From: CAZRDB01 sp964598695
GTDB taxonomy: Bacteria > Armatimonadota > Zipacnadia > UBA1398
Assembly (NCBI GenBank): GCA_964598695.1
Contig: CAZRDB010000028.1
Location: 1 to 36,110 of the forward strand
Length of the DNA stretch: 36,110 nt
Direction of reading: 5' to 3'
Below the pieces are notes generated by a model. The model worked only from the letters and a program-made list of their open reading frames with translations. It was not told where the DNA came from and ran no database searches. The number at the start of each line of letters is the position of its first letter. Within the stretch, counting starts at the first letter, position 1. Both the position numbers and the translations under genes were made by a program. Below are positions 8,213 through 15,405 of this stretch, piece after piece.

Positions 8213-9355
8213 GTGAGCGGGCCCGAACCAGAGGTCGTGCCGCGTGACGCGGTCGGGGTACAGCGGGGCCTGCTCGGCGGGCCGCGCCGGATCGGATACG
8301 GCGCGGTGCTGCTGGCCTTTCGGCTGCTCGTGGCGGCGTTCGCCCTGCTCTGGGTGCCGTTCGCCGAGCCCTCCTCGGCCGTCGTCTCGATCGTGCTGCC
8401 GACGTGGTACGCGCAGGCGGTCTTCGTGTGCGCCTACTGCCTGTACTCGGTCCTGACCTTCGCGGCGAGCGCCCGCCACCCTCGGGTGCACGGGTTGGGC
8501 TCCTTCCTCGACCTCGTCCTCGCCGCCGTGGTGCTGGCGGTGTCCGGTGGCGCCGGCTCGCCAGCCTATGCCGTCCTGGTGATGATCGTGGGGCTGAGCG
8601 GGTACCACTTCGGGCTGACGATCGCCCTCCTGCAGGGCCTCGTGGCCGCCGTCCTCTGGGTTGCCGTCTGCTACCAGGATCTCGCGGGCCTGCCGTGGCT
8701 CGCGACCGTCTTCTTCCTCTCGGCGCCCACGATGATGGGCATGCTCGCCGGGGTCCTCCGGCAGGGCGTGACCGGGCGTCAGAGCCATGAGAGCCTCAAA
8801 GCGCGGCTTGCGGAGACCTACGGCCACCTGCTGGCCGCCGATCTCGCGCTGCTGCCCCTGAGCCCCACCGGAGACCGGGCGGCAGGCGTCGGCAGCGAAC
8901 TCGAGCACTCCCTGGGGCTGGCGTGGGAGGCCGCCGAGGTAGTGGCGGCCGTCGTGGCCGCGCGGGGCGCGGACGGGGCCCTGCGTCTGGCCGGGGTGTA
9001 CCGGTGCCCCGAGCTGGGCGGCGATCTGGGCCGGGTGCTGCGGGAGGACGCGGCGATCCCCGAGGCGGCGCCCGGCGCGCACGTCTCGAGCGGTCCGCCG
9101 GAGTGCCTGCGGGAGATCCGAGAGGCCTCGGCCGCGCTCTCGGCCCACGAGGTGACCAGCGTGGTCGCGGCCGACACGCGCGGGGCGTGGCTCGTGGTGC
9201 TGGCCGCCCGGCGGAGGGGTGCGGAGCCGGCCGCCGTCAACGCCACGCTGTCGGCCCTCGTGTTGGCGCTGGAATCCATGGGGGCGCGCGCGCGGGAGCA
9301 GTCCCCCGGCGCGAAATCGGCGAAACCGTTGACAGCCGAGGGGTCCTCCTGGTAG
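8213..9355 (+). CDS. Polytopic membrane protein with soluble C-terminal domain, sensor-like
   Basis: A 380-residue protein. Residues about 20-185 hold about six hydrophobic helices (VLLAFRLLVAAFALLWVPF, AQAVFVCAYCLYSVLTF, LDLVLAAVVLAVSGGAGS, AVLVMIVGLSGYHFGLTIA, GLVAAVLWVAV, LATVFFLSAPTMMGMLAG). A soluble domain of roughly 190 residues follows, with a predicted coiled linker. The layout resembles the membrane input halves of sensor kinases or cyclases, but no kinase, GGDEF or other catalytic motif is visible. The C-terminus might be a GAF-like fold. GTG 8213 is chosen for the GGAGG at 8200-8204; GTG 8177, which overlaps the previous stop as GTGA, is a real alternative. It may pair with the GAF-GGDEF protein. 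I do not recognise the family. Confidence 0.6.
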   Translation: MSGPEPEVVPRDAVGVQRGLLGGPRRIGYGAVLLAFRLLVAAFALLWVPFAEPSSAVVSIVLPTWYAQAVFVCAYCLYSVLTFAASARHPRVHGLGSFLDLVLAAVVLAVSGGAGSPAYAVLVMIVGLSGYHFGLTIALLQGLVAAVLWVAVCYQDLAGLPWLATVFFLSAPTMMGMLAGVLRQGVTGRQSHESLKARLAETYGHLLAADLALLPLSPTGDRAAGVGSELEHSLGLAWEAAEVVAAVVAARGADGALRLAGVYRCPELGGDLGRVLREDAAIPEAAPGAHVSSGPPECLREIREASAALSAHEVTSVVAADTRGAWLVVLAARRRGAEPAAVNATLSALVLALESMGARAREQSPGAKSAKPLTAEGSSW

Positions 9356-9358
9356 ACT
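9329..9358 (+). promoter_or_regulatory. Predicted sigma70-type promoter of the tRNA cluster
   Basis: TTGACA at 9329-9334 (a perfect -35) and TAGACT at 9353-9358 are 18 bases apart. The -10 box overlaps the stop codon of the membrane protein gene. Transcription would begin near 9365, about 23 bases before the first tRNA. Confidence 0.6.
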
Positions 9359-9386
9359 CCGTCCTCGTTGACAGTTCGGTTCCGCG

Positions 9387-9474
<88 letters not shown>

Positions 9475-9493
9475 TCCGACAGCCGGCCCGAGC

Positions 9494-9570
9494 GGGCGAA
9501 TAGCTCAGTTGGTCAGAGCGCCTGCTTCACACGCAGGAGGTCACAGGTTCAAGTCCTGTTTCGCCCACCA
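9494..9570 (+). tRNA. tRNA-Val (anticodon CAC)
   Basis: 77 bases with acceptor GGGCGAA/TTCGCCC, discriminator A and encoded CCA. The anticodon arm CCTGC-TTCACAC-GCAGG gives CAC, reading GUG. The T-loop is GTTCAAG. Confidence 0.96.
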
Positions 9571-9644
9571 TGGCAACGCTGGACTTTGGCGGATCTGTGA
9601 AGGAGCCTCGGGTCGTCCCGTCGAATGGTGAAGCGGTCGAGCGA

Positions 9645-9720
9645 GCGGAAATAGCTCAGCTGGTAGAGCAACAGCTTCCCAAGCTGTGGGTCGCGGGTTC
9701 GAATCCCGTTTTCCGCTCCA
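9645..9720 (+). tRNA. tRNA-Gly (anticodon CCC)
   Basis: 76 bases with acceptor GCGGAAA/TTTCCGC, discriminator T and encoded CCA. The anticodon arm ACAGC-TTCCCAA-GCTGT gives CCC, reading GGG. Its D-arm and T-arm are almost identical to those of the next tRNA-Gly, so the two probably arose by duplication. Confidence 0.96.
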
Positions 9721-9729
9721 ACGTTCCAG

Positions 9730-9805
9730 GCGGAAGTGGCTCAGCTGGTAGAGCATCACCTTGCCAAGGTGAGGGTCGCGGGTTCGAATCCCGTCTTCCG
9801 CTCCA
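9730..9805 (+). tRNA. tRNA-Gly (anticodon GCC)
   Basis: 76 bases with acceptor GCGGAAG/CTTCCGC, discriminator T and encoded CCA. The anticodon arm TCACC-TTGCCAA-GGTGA gives GCC, reading GGC/GGU. It lies nine bases after the CCC isoacceptor. Confidence 0.96.
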
Positions 9806-9816
9806 ATGTCTACAAT

Positions 9817-9837
9817 CGCCCGGCCTCGTGCCGGGCG
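9817..9837 (+). terminator. Hairpin after tRNA-Gly(GCC), terminator-like or processing site
   Basis: A perfect 8-bp stem CGCCCGGC (9817-9824) / GCCGGGCG (9830-9837) with a 5-base loop, followed by TTCT. The T tract is too short for a strong intrinsic terminator, so an RNA-processing role is also possible. Confidence 0.45.
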
Positions 9838-9849
9838 TTCTACCATGAA

Positions 9850-9925
9850 GGCGGCGTAGCCAAGTGGCTAAGGCGGAGGTCTGCAAAACCTCTATTCACC
9901 GGTTCGACTCCGGTCGCCGCCTCCA
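9850..9925 (+). tRNA. tRNA-Cys (anticodon GCA)
   Basis: 76 bases with acceptor GGCGGCG/CGCCGCC, discriminator T (usual for cysteine) and encoded CCA. The anticodon arm GAGGT-CTGCAAA-ACCTC gives GCA. Confidence 0.96.
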
Positions 9926-9927
9926 CG

Positions 9928-9968
9928 CGAACCCGCGGGCAGTGCTCACGCGCACTGCCCGCTGTTCG
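9928..9968 (+). terminator. Long hairpin after tRNA-Cys
   Basis: An 11-bp perfect stem GCGGGCAGTGC (9935-9945) / GCACTGCCCGC (9952-9962) with a 6-base loop. CGAAC (9928-9932) and GTTCG (9964-9968) extend it after small bulges. There is no T run, so it could end the upstream tRNA transcript or guide its processing. Confidence 0.45.
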
Positions 9969-9983
9969 TGTCCCCACGGGTGG

Positions 9984-10066
9984 GCCCAGGTGGTGGAACG
10001 GTAGACACTGGGGACTTAAAATCCCCTGGCCATCCGGCCGTGCGGGTTCGAATCCCGCCCTGGGCA
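9984..10066 (+). tRNA. tRNA-Leu (anticodon UAA), no encoded CCA
   Basis: 83 bases to the discriminator A. Acceptor GCCCAGG pairs with CCTGGGC. The anticodon arm GGGGA-CTTAAAA-TCCCC gives TAA. The variable arm GGCC-ATCC-GGCC is long, as expected for leucine. Only CA follows the discriminator, so unlike the other five tRNAs here the CCA must be added by nucleotidyltransferase. Confidence 0.95.
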
Positions 10067-10083
10067 CATGGGGCTCGCCCCAG

Positions 10084-10112
10084 ACTTCGGATGCCCAGAT
10101 CGGCTCCGAAGT
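10084..10112. terminator. Possible bidirectional hairpin between tRNA-Leu and the TSUP gene
   Basis: ACTTCGGA (10084-10091) and TCCGAAGT (10105-10112) form a perfect 8-bp stem with a 13-base loop. It lies between the end of the tRNA cluster and the stop of the convergent TSUP gene. A shorter GGGG-CTCG-CCCC hairpin sits at 10070-10081. Both lack T runs. Confidence 0.4.
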
Positions 10113-10116
10113 GCCC

Positions 10117-10992
10117 TCAGGCGGTCTCTGCTCCCCTTTTTGTGCGCCCCACACGGTTCCACGCCCATTGCAGCGCGCCGCACATCTGCAGCCCCAGCAC
10201 CACGAGCATCACCGCGAACGCCGTGCGCAGCGTGCCGGACTCCAGCCGTAGCGCCAGCAGGTAGCCGCTGCCCGCACCAACCACCGCCCCCAGCGACATC
10301 CGTGTCGCATACGGCCACAGCAGGTCGCCCGCCGCGCGCATCAGGTGCGCCCGGGCCGTCCCCGCCACGACGCTCGGGAGAATCACCGCCAGCGAGGTGA
10401 TGTGCGCCGCATGTTGCGGAAGGCCGAAACCGAGAACCAGCAGAGGGACCGCGATCACTCCCCCCCCGATCCCAAGCATCCCCGAGAGCGTGCCGATCAG
10501 CACCCCACAGGGCAAGCCCGCCCAGAGCGGCCAGTCCGCGCCCGCGGTGAGGGGGCCGTGCCGGAACTGCAGCAGCAGCATGTGGCAGCCGGCCGCGACC
10601 TGGATCACCCCGAGGATCCGCTTGAGGCTCGTGCCCGGTACCCGCGCCGCCATCGGTACGCCAAGAGCGTACGCGCCAATGACGGCAGGCAGTCCGAGCG
10701 CGAGGGCGTGGACCCACGAGACCTCGGCCTGGGCGGCCGCGGCGTCTCCACGCGCGAGGAGGCTCGTCGCGATGCTGGCGAGCGTGAGCAGGGGCATGAC
10801 GGCGAGGGACGAGGCCGCGGCCGCCTTCATGGGCATCCGGCAGAGGTAGACCAGAACGGGGACGAAGATCACGCCGCCGCCGAGGCCGAAGAAGGCGCCG
10901 AAGAGCCCGCCGGCGAGGCCCGTCAGCAGGAGCAGACCGAGCGGGGCCGGCGCTCCGCGGTCGGAGTCGGCGCGGGATGGCGTGTCGGCCAT
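10117..10992 (-). CDS. TauE/SafE (TSUP) family membrane permease
   Basis: A 291-residue polytopic protein on the minus strand with about eight helices arranged as two homologous halves. Each half starts with the family's glycine motif: GAFFGLGGGVIFVPVLVY near residue 32 and GMLGIGGGVIAVPLLVLG near residue 190. TSUP proteins export or import organosulfonates, sulfite or related anions across the cytoplasmic membrane; the substrate here is unknown. The ATG start at 10992 is the first in frame. It runs convergent to the tRNA cluster and divergent from cheW, so it is transcribed alone. Confidence 0.9.
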   Translation of the reverse strand: MADTPSRADSDRGAPAPLGLLLLTGLAGGLFGAFFGLGGGVIFVPVLVYLCRMPMKAAAASSLAVMPLLTLASIATSLLARGDAAAAQAEVSWVHALALGLPAVIGAYALGVPMAARVPGTSLKRILGVIQVAAGCHMLLLQFRHGPLTAGADWPLWAGLPCGVLIGTLSGMLGIGGGVIAVPLLVLGFGLPQHAAHITSLAVILPSVVAGTARAHLMRAAGDLLWPYATRMSLGAVVGAGSGYLLALRLESGTLRTAFAVMLVVLGLQMCGALQWAWNRVGRTKRGAETA

Positions 10993-11252
10993 GGGGAACT
11001 ACCTCGGCTCTCGTCAGGGCAGTGGCGGCGGGGGAGGGGCGTCGCTCCGGGCGGCGCCGAACCCAAGCGGCGACTCTTTGCGTGTCGGGAGGGATCGAAC
11101 CCACGGATCGGGAACTCTGTTGAGGAGCGACTGGGGTACGGGTGACATCGGTCTGCGCCCAATGATAGGTGGCGCGGCTGAGGCGGTCAATTCCGCCCGG
11201 CGCGCAGACCGTACCGAGAGCGGACTGTGTCGCGTCGAGGAGGGAGTGCCGG
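10993..11252. other. Divergent intergenic region between TSUP gene and cheW
   Basis: 260 bases with no supported gene. It must carry the promoters for both neighbours, but no convincing -35/-10 pair stands out; TGATAG near 11164 is a weak -10 candidate for cheW. A tRNA-T-arm-like sequence lies on the minus strand at about 11088-11104, but no complete tRNA can be folded around it. Confidence 0.5.
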
Positions 11253-11786
11253 ATGCAGGAAGGGGCGCTCGTGGTCGCCGAAAGCGCTGCGTCCAGCGAG
11301 TCCGAGCAGGTGGTGTCCTTCCGGATCGGCAGCGAGGTGATGGCGATCAATGTCGGGATCGTCTCCGAGATCGTCCGCATGCGCGAGATCACGGAAGTCC
11401 CCCAGGTGCCGGTCTTCGTGCAGGGCGTGATGAACCTCCGTGGTCACATCATCCCGGTGGTCAACCTGCGCAGTCGACTGGGCATGCCCGTGGCCGAGAA
11501 CACGCGGAGCACGCGCATCGTCGTCGTCGACGTGGGCACCGAATCGGTCGGGATGGTCGTCGACGGCGTCGAGGAGGTCGTCACGTTCTCAGCGGACGAG
11601 ATCTCGCCGCCGTCCCCCGTGCTCGTCTCGGTCGACACCGACTTCGTGCGCGGCATCGCCCGCCGCGACACCAAGTTGATCGTCCTCCTCGACGTGGAGC
11701 GCGTCATCTCCACCGGAGAGCCGTCGCAGAGCGCCACCGCGCTGCCCGCCACCGTGATCGCGTCGGTGACTTCTCCGGTTTCCTGA
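11253..11786 (+). CDS. cheW: CheW chemotaxis coupling protein
   Basis: A 177-residue CheW-domain adaptor that links chemoreceptors to the CheA kinase in the cytoplasmic signalling array. Signature stretches are VVSFRIGSEVMAINV (near residue 20), EITEVPQVPVFVQGVMNLRG (40-60), the HIIPVVNLRSRLG strand, and GMVVDGVEEVVTF. ATG 11253 follows an AGGAGGGAG site and replaces a longer frame without a ribosome site. The last 30 residues are a low-complexity Ser/Thr/Ala tail. They end 24 bases before an assembly gap, so the C-terminus deserves checking. cheA follows the gap. Confidence 0.93.
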   Translation: MQEGALVVAESAASSESEQVVSFRIGSEVMAINVGIVSEIVRMREITEVPQVPVFVQGVMNLRGHIIPVVNLRSRLGMPVAENTRSTRIVVVDVGTESVGMVVDGVEEVVTFSADEISPPSPVLVSVDTDFVRGIARRDTKLIVLLDVERVISTGEPSQSATALPATVIASVTSPVS

Positions 11787-11966
11787 TTGACTTGCCCCTT
11801 TAGTTTGTCNNNNNNNNNNCGCGCCACCCCCCCCCCCCCCACCATTTGTAACTCCCCCCCCCCGTGGTGGCGTGAAATCCCCCCGGTGTGCCGCGGACTT
11901 CGCCCCCAGGCTGCCCGCGGGGCCGGCACTGCGCAGCCTGCCCGCGGCCGAGGGGGGCGAGAGCTG
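11787..11966. other. Low-quality junction with 10-N gap between cheW and cheA
   Basis: Ns occupy 11810-11819. The right side holds C runs and short non-GC-typical sequence (about 11820-11880) that looks like base-calling noise rather than genome. The real cheW-cheA spacing is therefore unknown. Reliable sequence seems to resume near 11890, including GAGGGGGGCGAGAG before the cheA ATG. Confidence 0.85.
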
Positions 11967-14120
11967 ATGAGCTACGGCTTCGACATGTCGGAGTACCTGG
12001 GCATCTTCCTCCAGGAGGCCGACGAGCAGCTCACGACGCTGGAGGAGAACCTGGTCAAGCTGGAGCGGGAGGGATCGGCCCCCGACGTCCTGCAGGAGAT
12101 CTTCCGCGCCGCCCACACCCTCAAGGGCGCCTCGGCCTCGATGGGCTTCACCCAGCTTGCCGAGATCACCCACTCGCTCGAGAACGTGCTCGACGCGATG
12201 CGCAACGAGCTGCTGGCCCCCTCCAGCGCCATCATCGACGTGCTCTTTCGCGCGCTCGACCTCATGCGCGAGCTGAAGCAGGAGGTTGCCGACGGCCGGC
12301 AGGGCACGGTGTCCGAGGACTCCGTGCAGGCGCTGCTGACGGAGCTGAAGGGAGTGCTCGCCGGCTCCGACGCGACGCGTCGTCCGACCGCTCCGGCGCG
12401 GCCCGCCGAGGGAGGTCCGCAGGCCGTCGCGCTCAACGATACCGACTACGACACGCTTCGGGCCGCCGTGAACGAGGGGTTCACGCCCTACGCGGTCCAT
12501 GTCAGCCTCAAGCCCGGCTGCCCGTTGAAGGGGATCCGCGCCGCCCTGGTCGTGAACGCGCTCAACCAGGTCGGCGAGGTCGTCAAGACCGTTCCCCCGG
12601 CCGAGGATCTGGAGGAGGACCGGTTCGACAACGACTTCGTCGCGGTCACGGTCACGACCCACGCGGAACAGACCCTCTGCGACGAGGTCAACCGACTCTC
12701 GGAGATCGCCTCGGTCGAGGCGCGGCCGATCGACCTGTCCGGGGCCCCGCCGCAAGCGGGCGCCGGCGCGCCGCCTGCCGCGAGCGCGATCGGCGACGAG
12801 GAGCTGGTCGGCGACACGGCCGCGCCCGGGGCGACCGGGCGGGAGCTGGAGCCGGCGGGCGGAGGCGCGGCCGCGAAGGCCGGACAAGCCCGCCAGCAGG
12901 CGGCCACGGTGCGCGTGAACGTCGAGCAGCTCGACAACCTGATGAACATGGTCGCCGAACTCGTCATCGACCGGACCATGCTCGAGCAGATCCGCGCGAA
13001 CCTCGCGATGCGCCTCGGCGGGCAGGACGAGCACGTCGCCTCTCTCGAAGAGGCCGTGAGCGGGATCCGCCGGCGGACGACCGAGCTGCAGGACGAGATC
13101 ATGAAGGCACGGCTCCTGCCGATCGGCAACGTCTTCAGCCGCTTCCCCCGGATGCTGCGCGATCTGGCGCAGAAGGCGGGGAAGAAGGTCGACTTCCAGG
13201 TCTCGGGCGGCGAGACGGAGCTGGACCGCTCCGTGCTCGACTTCATCGCCGACCCGCTGATCCACATTCTGCGGAACTCGGTCGACCACGGGATCGAGAC
13301 GCCCGAGGACCGCATCGACGCCGGCAAGCCGGAGACCGGCACCGTCGATCTCTCGGCCCGCCACGAGGAGAACCACATCGTCATCGACGTCGTCGACGAC
13401 GGACGTGGGATCGATCCGGAGCGGGTCAAGGCGGCCGCGATCAAGCGTGGACTGCTGACGGAGGAGGCGGCCTCGCGGCTGAACCGTCGCGAGGCGCTGG
13501 AGCTGATCTTCGCGCCAGGCACGAGCACGGCCGAGAAGATCACCGACGTCTCCGGTCGCGGTGTCGGCATGGACATCGTGCGGACGAACATCGAGAAGCT
13601 CAACGGCAGCGTCGACATCCACTCCGAGATCGGGGTGGGAACCACGATGCGGATCCGGCTGCCGCTCACCCTGGCGATCATCCAGGCGCTGATGGTGCAG
13701 TCGCGCGGGCAGTTCTTCGCGATCCCACTCTCGGCGGTGGTCGAGACTGAGCGGCGCAACCTCTCGACGGTATCGACGGTCCAGGGACGCCAGACCATCG
13801 TCGTCCGCGAGCGCGTGATCCCGCTCCTCAGCTTGGCCGGCTCGCTGCGGTACGTCAGCGACGTCGGGGCCAAGGACCAGGACGAGAACGGCATGATCTA
13901 CGTCGTCGTCGTCTCGGTGGGCGAGCGGATCGCAGGACTGGTCGTCGATCGCCTGATCGGCGAGCAGGAGGTCGTGATCAAGTCGCTGGGCAAGTTCATC
14001 GGCGAGATCCGCGGCATCTCGGGCGCGACGATCCTGGGCGAAGGCACCGTCGCGCAGATCTCGGACGTCGGCGCCCTGCTCGAGATGGTCGTCGAGGACG
14101 TGCAGGCGGCGGCGGTCTAG
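11967..14120 (+). CDS. cheA: CheA chemotaxis histidine kinase
   Basis: A 717-residue sensor kinase with the full CheA order. P1/HPt is at about 1-105 with phospho-acceptor H50 in RAAHTLKGAS. A P2-like response-regulator-binding domain lies at about 165-255. A Pro/Ala/Gly linker spans 256-312. The P3 dimerisation helix pair starts at VRVNVEQLDNLMNMVAEL. The P4 ATPase has the N box HILRNSVDHG (433-442), G1 DDGRGI (477-482) and G2 GRGVGM (530-535). The P5 CheW-like domain runs from about 573 to the end. All catalytic boxes are intact. It autophosphorylates H50 and passes phosphate to CheY/CheB, but no receptor, CheY, CheR or CheB is in the window. The start at ATG 11967 gives the normal length. 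Confidence 0.95.
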   Translation: MSYGFDMSEYLGIFLQEADEQLTTLEENLVKLEREGSAPDVLQEIFRAAHTLKGASASMGFTQLAEITHSLENVLDAMRNELLAPSSAIIDVLFRALDLMRELKQEVADGRQGTVSEDSVQALLTELKGVLAGSDATRRPTAPARPAEGGPQAVALNDTDYDTLRAAVNEGFTPYAVHVSLKPGCPLKGIRAALVVNALNQVGEVVKTVPPAEDLEEDRFDNDFVAVTVTTHAEQTLCDEVNRLSEIASVEARPIDLSGAPPQAGAGAPPAASAIGDEELVGDTAAPGATGRELEPAGGGAAAKAGQARQQAATVRVNVEQLDNLMNMVAELVIDRTMLEQIRANLAMRLGGQDEHVASLEEAVSGIRRRTTELQDEIMKARLLPIGNVFSRFPRMLRDLAQKAGKKVDFQVSGGETELDRSVLDFIADPLIHILRNSVDHGIETPEDRIDAGKPETGTVDLSARHEENHIVIDVVDDGRGIDPERVKAAAIKRGLLTEEAASRLNRREALELIFAPGTSTAEKITDVSGRGVGMDIVRTNIEKLNGSVDIHSEIGVGTTMRIRLPLTLAIIQALMVQSRGQFFAIPLSAVVETERRNLSTVSTVQGRQTIVVRERVIPLLSLAGSLRYVSDVGAKDQDENGMIYVVVVSVGERIAGLVVDRLIGEQEVVIKSLGKFIGEIRGISGATILGEGTVAQISDVGALLEMVVEDVQAAAV

Positions 14121-14144
14121 CGCCGGCTCAACAGGGTCTTCCAC

Positions 14145-14172
14145 GCGGCGTCGGGCTCCGGCCCGGCGCCGC
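14145..14172 (+). terminator. 12-bp hairpin downstream of cheA
   Basis: GCGGCGTCGGGC (14145-14156) pairs with GCCCGGCGCCGC (14161-14172) around a TCCG loop; all 12 pairs form, one as G-T. It begins 24 bases after the cheA stop. There is no T tract, as is common for hairpin terminators in very GC-rich genomes. Confidence 0.55.
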
Positions 14173-14244
14173 GCCGCGTACGGGGCAGGGGAGGAACCCG
14201 CATCGGACGCCGTATATCCTGTTCAGGGGAACGAGGAGGTCCCA

Positions 14245-14269
14245 CCGCCCGTCTCCTGAGACAGGGCGG
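14245..14269 (+). promoter_or_regulatory. Leader hairpin upstream of the exbB-like gene
   Basis: CCGCCC-GTCTC (14245-14255) and GAGAC-A-GGGCGG (14258-14269) form an 11-bp stem with one bulged A and a two-base loop (a larger loop in practice). It lies 33 bases before the GTG at 14303 and after an AT-rich TATATCCT (14213-14220) that could be a -10 box. It could be a leader structure, or a second terminator if that promoter is not real. Confidence 0.35.
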
Positions 14270-14302
14270 CGGGACGGGGACCGCATAAGGGGTTCGTGCC
14301 CG

Positions 14303-14950
14303 GTGAGAGCCTTCGAGGTGCTGGCGCAGGGCGGGTTCACGATGGTCCCGCTGCTGCTGTGTTCGGTGATCCTACTGGCGCTGGTCGTCTGGCGGTGTAT
14401 CGCCAACCGTCAGGCCCAGTGCGACACGCGCGCCTTCCTGCGTCAGCTCGAGGACGAGGTCCGGCGACACGGGCGGGAGATCGGGCTCGCGAGCTGCCTG
14501 CGGCAGAAGAAGCCGATCGCGCGCATCTGTGCCGTCGCGCTCGACCGGGACGATCGGCGGGGCGAGGACCTCCGGGCGCTGCTGACGGACGCCGTGCGCG
14601 TTCAGGTCCGGCAGGTCGAGGTAGGCCTGACGAGCCTGGCGACGATCGCCAGCGTCGCCCCGTTCATCGGGCTGCTGGGCACGGTCCTCGGGGTCCTCCG
14701 CGCGTTCTGGCACATCGGGCAGGAGGGCAAGACGGGGGCGGCCGTGGTCGCCTCGGGCGTCGCCGAGGCCCTGATCACGACGGCGGCCGGTCTGGTTATC
14801 GCGATCCCGGCGGTGATCGCCTACAACGCGCTGAGCGCCTGGGGGGATCGTTTCACCGAGGATCTCGAGTTCGGGGCCGAGGAGGCCCAGCGGATCGCGG
14901 AGGCGCTGCCGCCGGCCCGGCCGGAGTTCCTGCGGCGGGAGGCGCCGTAA
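14303..14950 (+). CDS. exbB: MotA/TolQ/ExbB-family proton channel protein
   Basis: A 215-residue inner-membrane protein. TM1 lies at about 12-30 (FTMVPLLLCSVILLALVVW), a cytoplasmic loop spans about 31-105, TM2 is around LATIASVAPFIGLLGTVLGVL (108-128), and TM3 is around ALITTAAGLVIAIPAVIAY (about 154-172). The GLLGTVLG and TTAAGLVIAIPA motifs are hallmarks of the family. ExbB/TolQ form the pentameric channel around an ExbD/TolR dimer and convert proton flow into work on the envelope. The GTG start follows a weak AAGGGG site. Its TAA stop overlaps the exbD-like ATG (TAATG). ExbB and TolQ cannot be told apart here; no tonB, tolA, tolB or pal is present. Confidence 0.9.
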   Translation: MRAFEVLAQGGFTMVPLLLCSVILLALVVWRCIANRQAQCDTRAFLRQLEDEVRRHGREIGLASCLRQKKPIARICAVALDRDDRRGEDLRALLTDAVRVQVRQVEVGLTSLATIASVAPFIGLLGTVLGVLRAFWHIGQEGKTGAAVVASGVAEALITTAAGLVIAIPAVIAYNALSAWGDRFTEDLEFGAEEAQRIAEALPPARPEFLRREAP

Positions 14951-15405
14951 TGGGCGCGGTCTCGGAGCGGCGACGCCGACGGCAGCGCCGCCTGGTCGCC
15001 GGCATCAACATCACCCCTCTCACCGACGTGGCGTTGGTGCTGCTCGTCGTGTTCATGATGACCGCAACCTTCCTGGGCACCGAGGGCGATGTGGACGTGC
15101 GCCTTCCCGGAGCGGCCTCGGCCACGGCCCGCGAGGACGTCGGGGCCATCCTCGTGCTCGTACGGCCCGACGGAGTCGTGAGCATCGACGGCCAGGCCGT
15201 CTCGCGGGAGCTGCTGGTAGCGGCCTTCCGTGAGCGGGCTCGGGTGGGCGGCGCCAAGCAGGTCGTGGTCCGCGGCGATCGTGCCTGCCGGTACGAGGAC
15301 GTGTTCGCGGTGATGGACGCGGCGCGGGTGGCCGGACTGCACGAGATCGCGCTCGCCACCCAGCCGGCCGCCCCGCCGGCCGGCGGCGAGGTTACGAGCC
15401 CATGA
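14950..15405 (+). CDS. exbD: ExbD/TolR-family biopolymer transport protein
   Basis: A 151-residue protein with a short basic cytoplasmic tail (ERRRRRQRRL), one transmembrane helix (about 24-42) and a periplasmic domain. The helix opens with NITPLTDVALVLLVVFMM; D26 is the conserved proton-carrying Asp of the family. The periplasmic part follows the usual GAILVLVRPDGVVSIDGQ and VVVRGDRACRYEDVFAVMDAAR pattern. It works with the preceding ExbB-like channel. Start and stop overlap both neighbours (TAATG and ATGA), so the three genes are almost certainly one translationally coupled operon. Confidence 0.92.
   Translation: MGAVSERRRRRQRRLVAGINITPLTDVALVLLVVFMMTATFLGTEGDVDVRLPGAASATAREDVGAILVLVRPDGVVSIDGQAVSRELLVAAFRERARVGGAKQVVVRGDRACRYEDVFAVMDAARVAGLHEIALATQPAAPPAGGEVTSP

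Noticed and set aside
9645..9805. Direct repeat of about 76 bases
   Set aside because: The similarity is explained by two tRNA-Gly isoacceptor genes, not by a mobile or regulatory repeat.
11080..11160. tRNA-like sequence on the minus strand
   Set aside because: A T-arm-like GGGTTCGATC is present, but the T stem has a mismatch, no acceptor partner for CGACACG exists upstream, and there is no CCA or clear D-arm. It is not called as a tRNA, at most a decayed remnant.
11589..14144. 851-codon open frame on the minus strand
   Set aside because: It passes through the N gap and is antisense to cheA, whose CheA domains are unmistakable.
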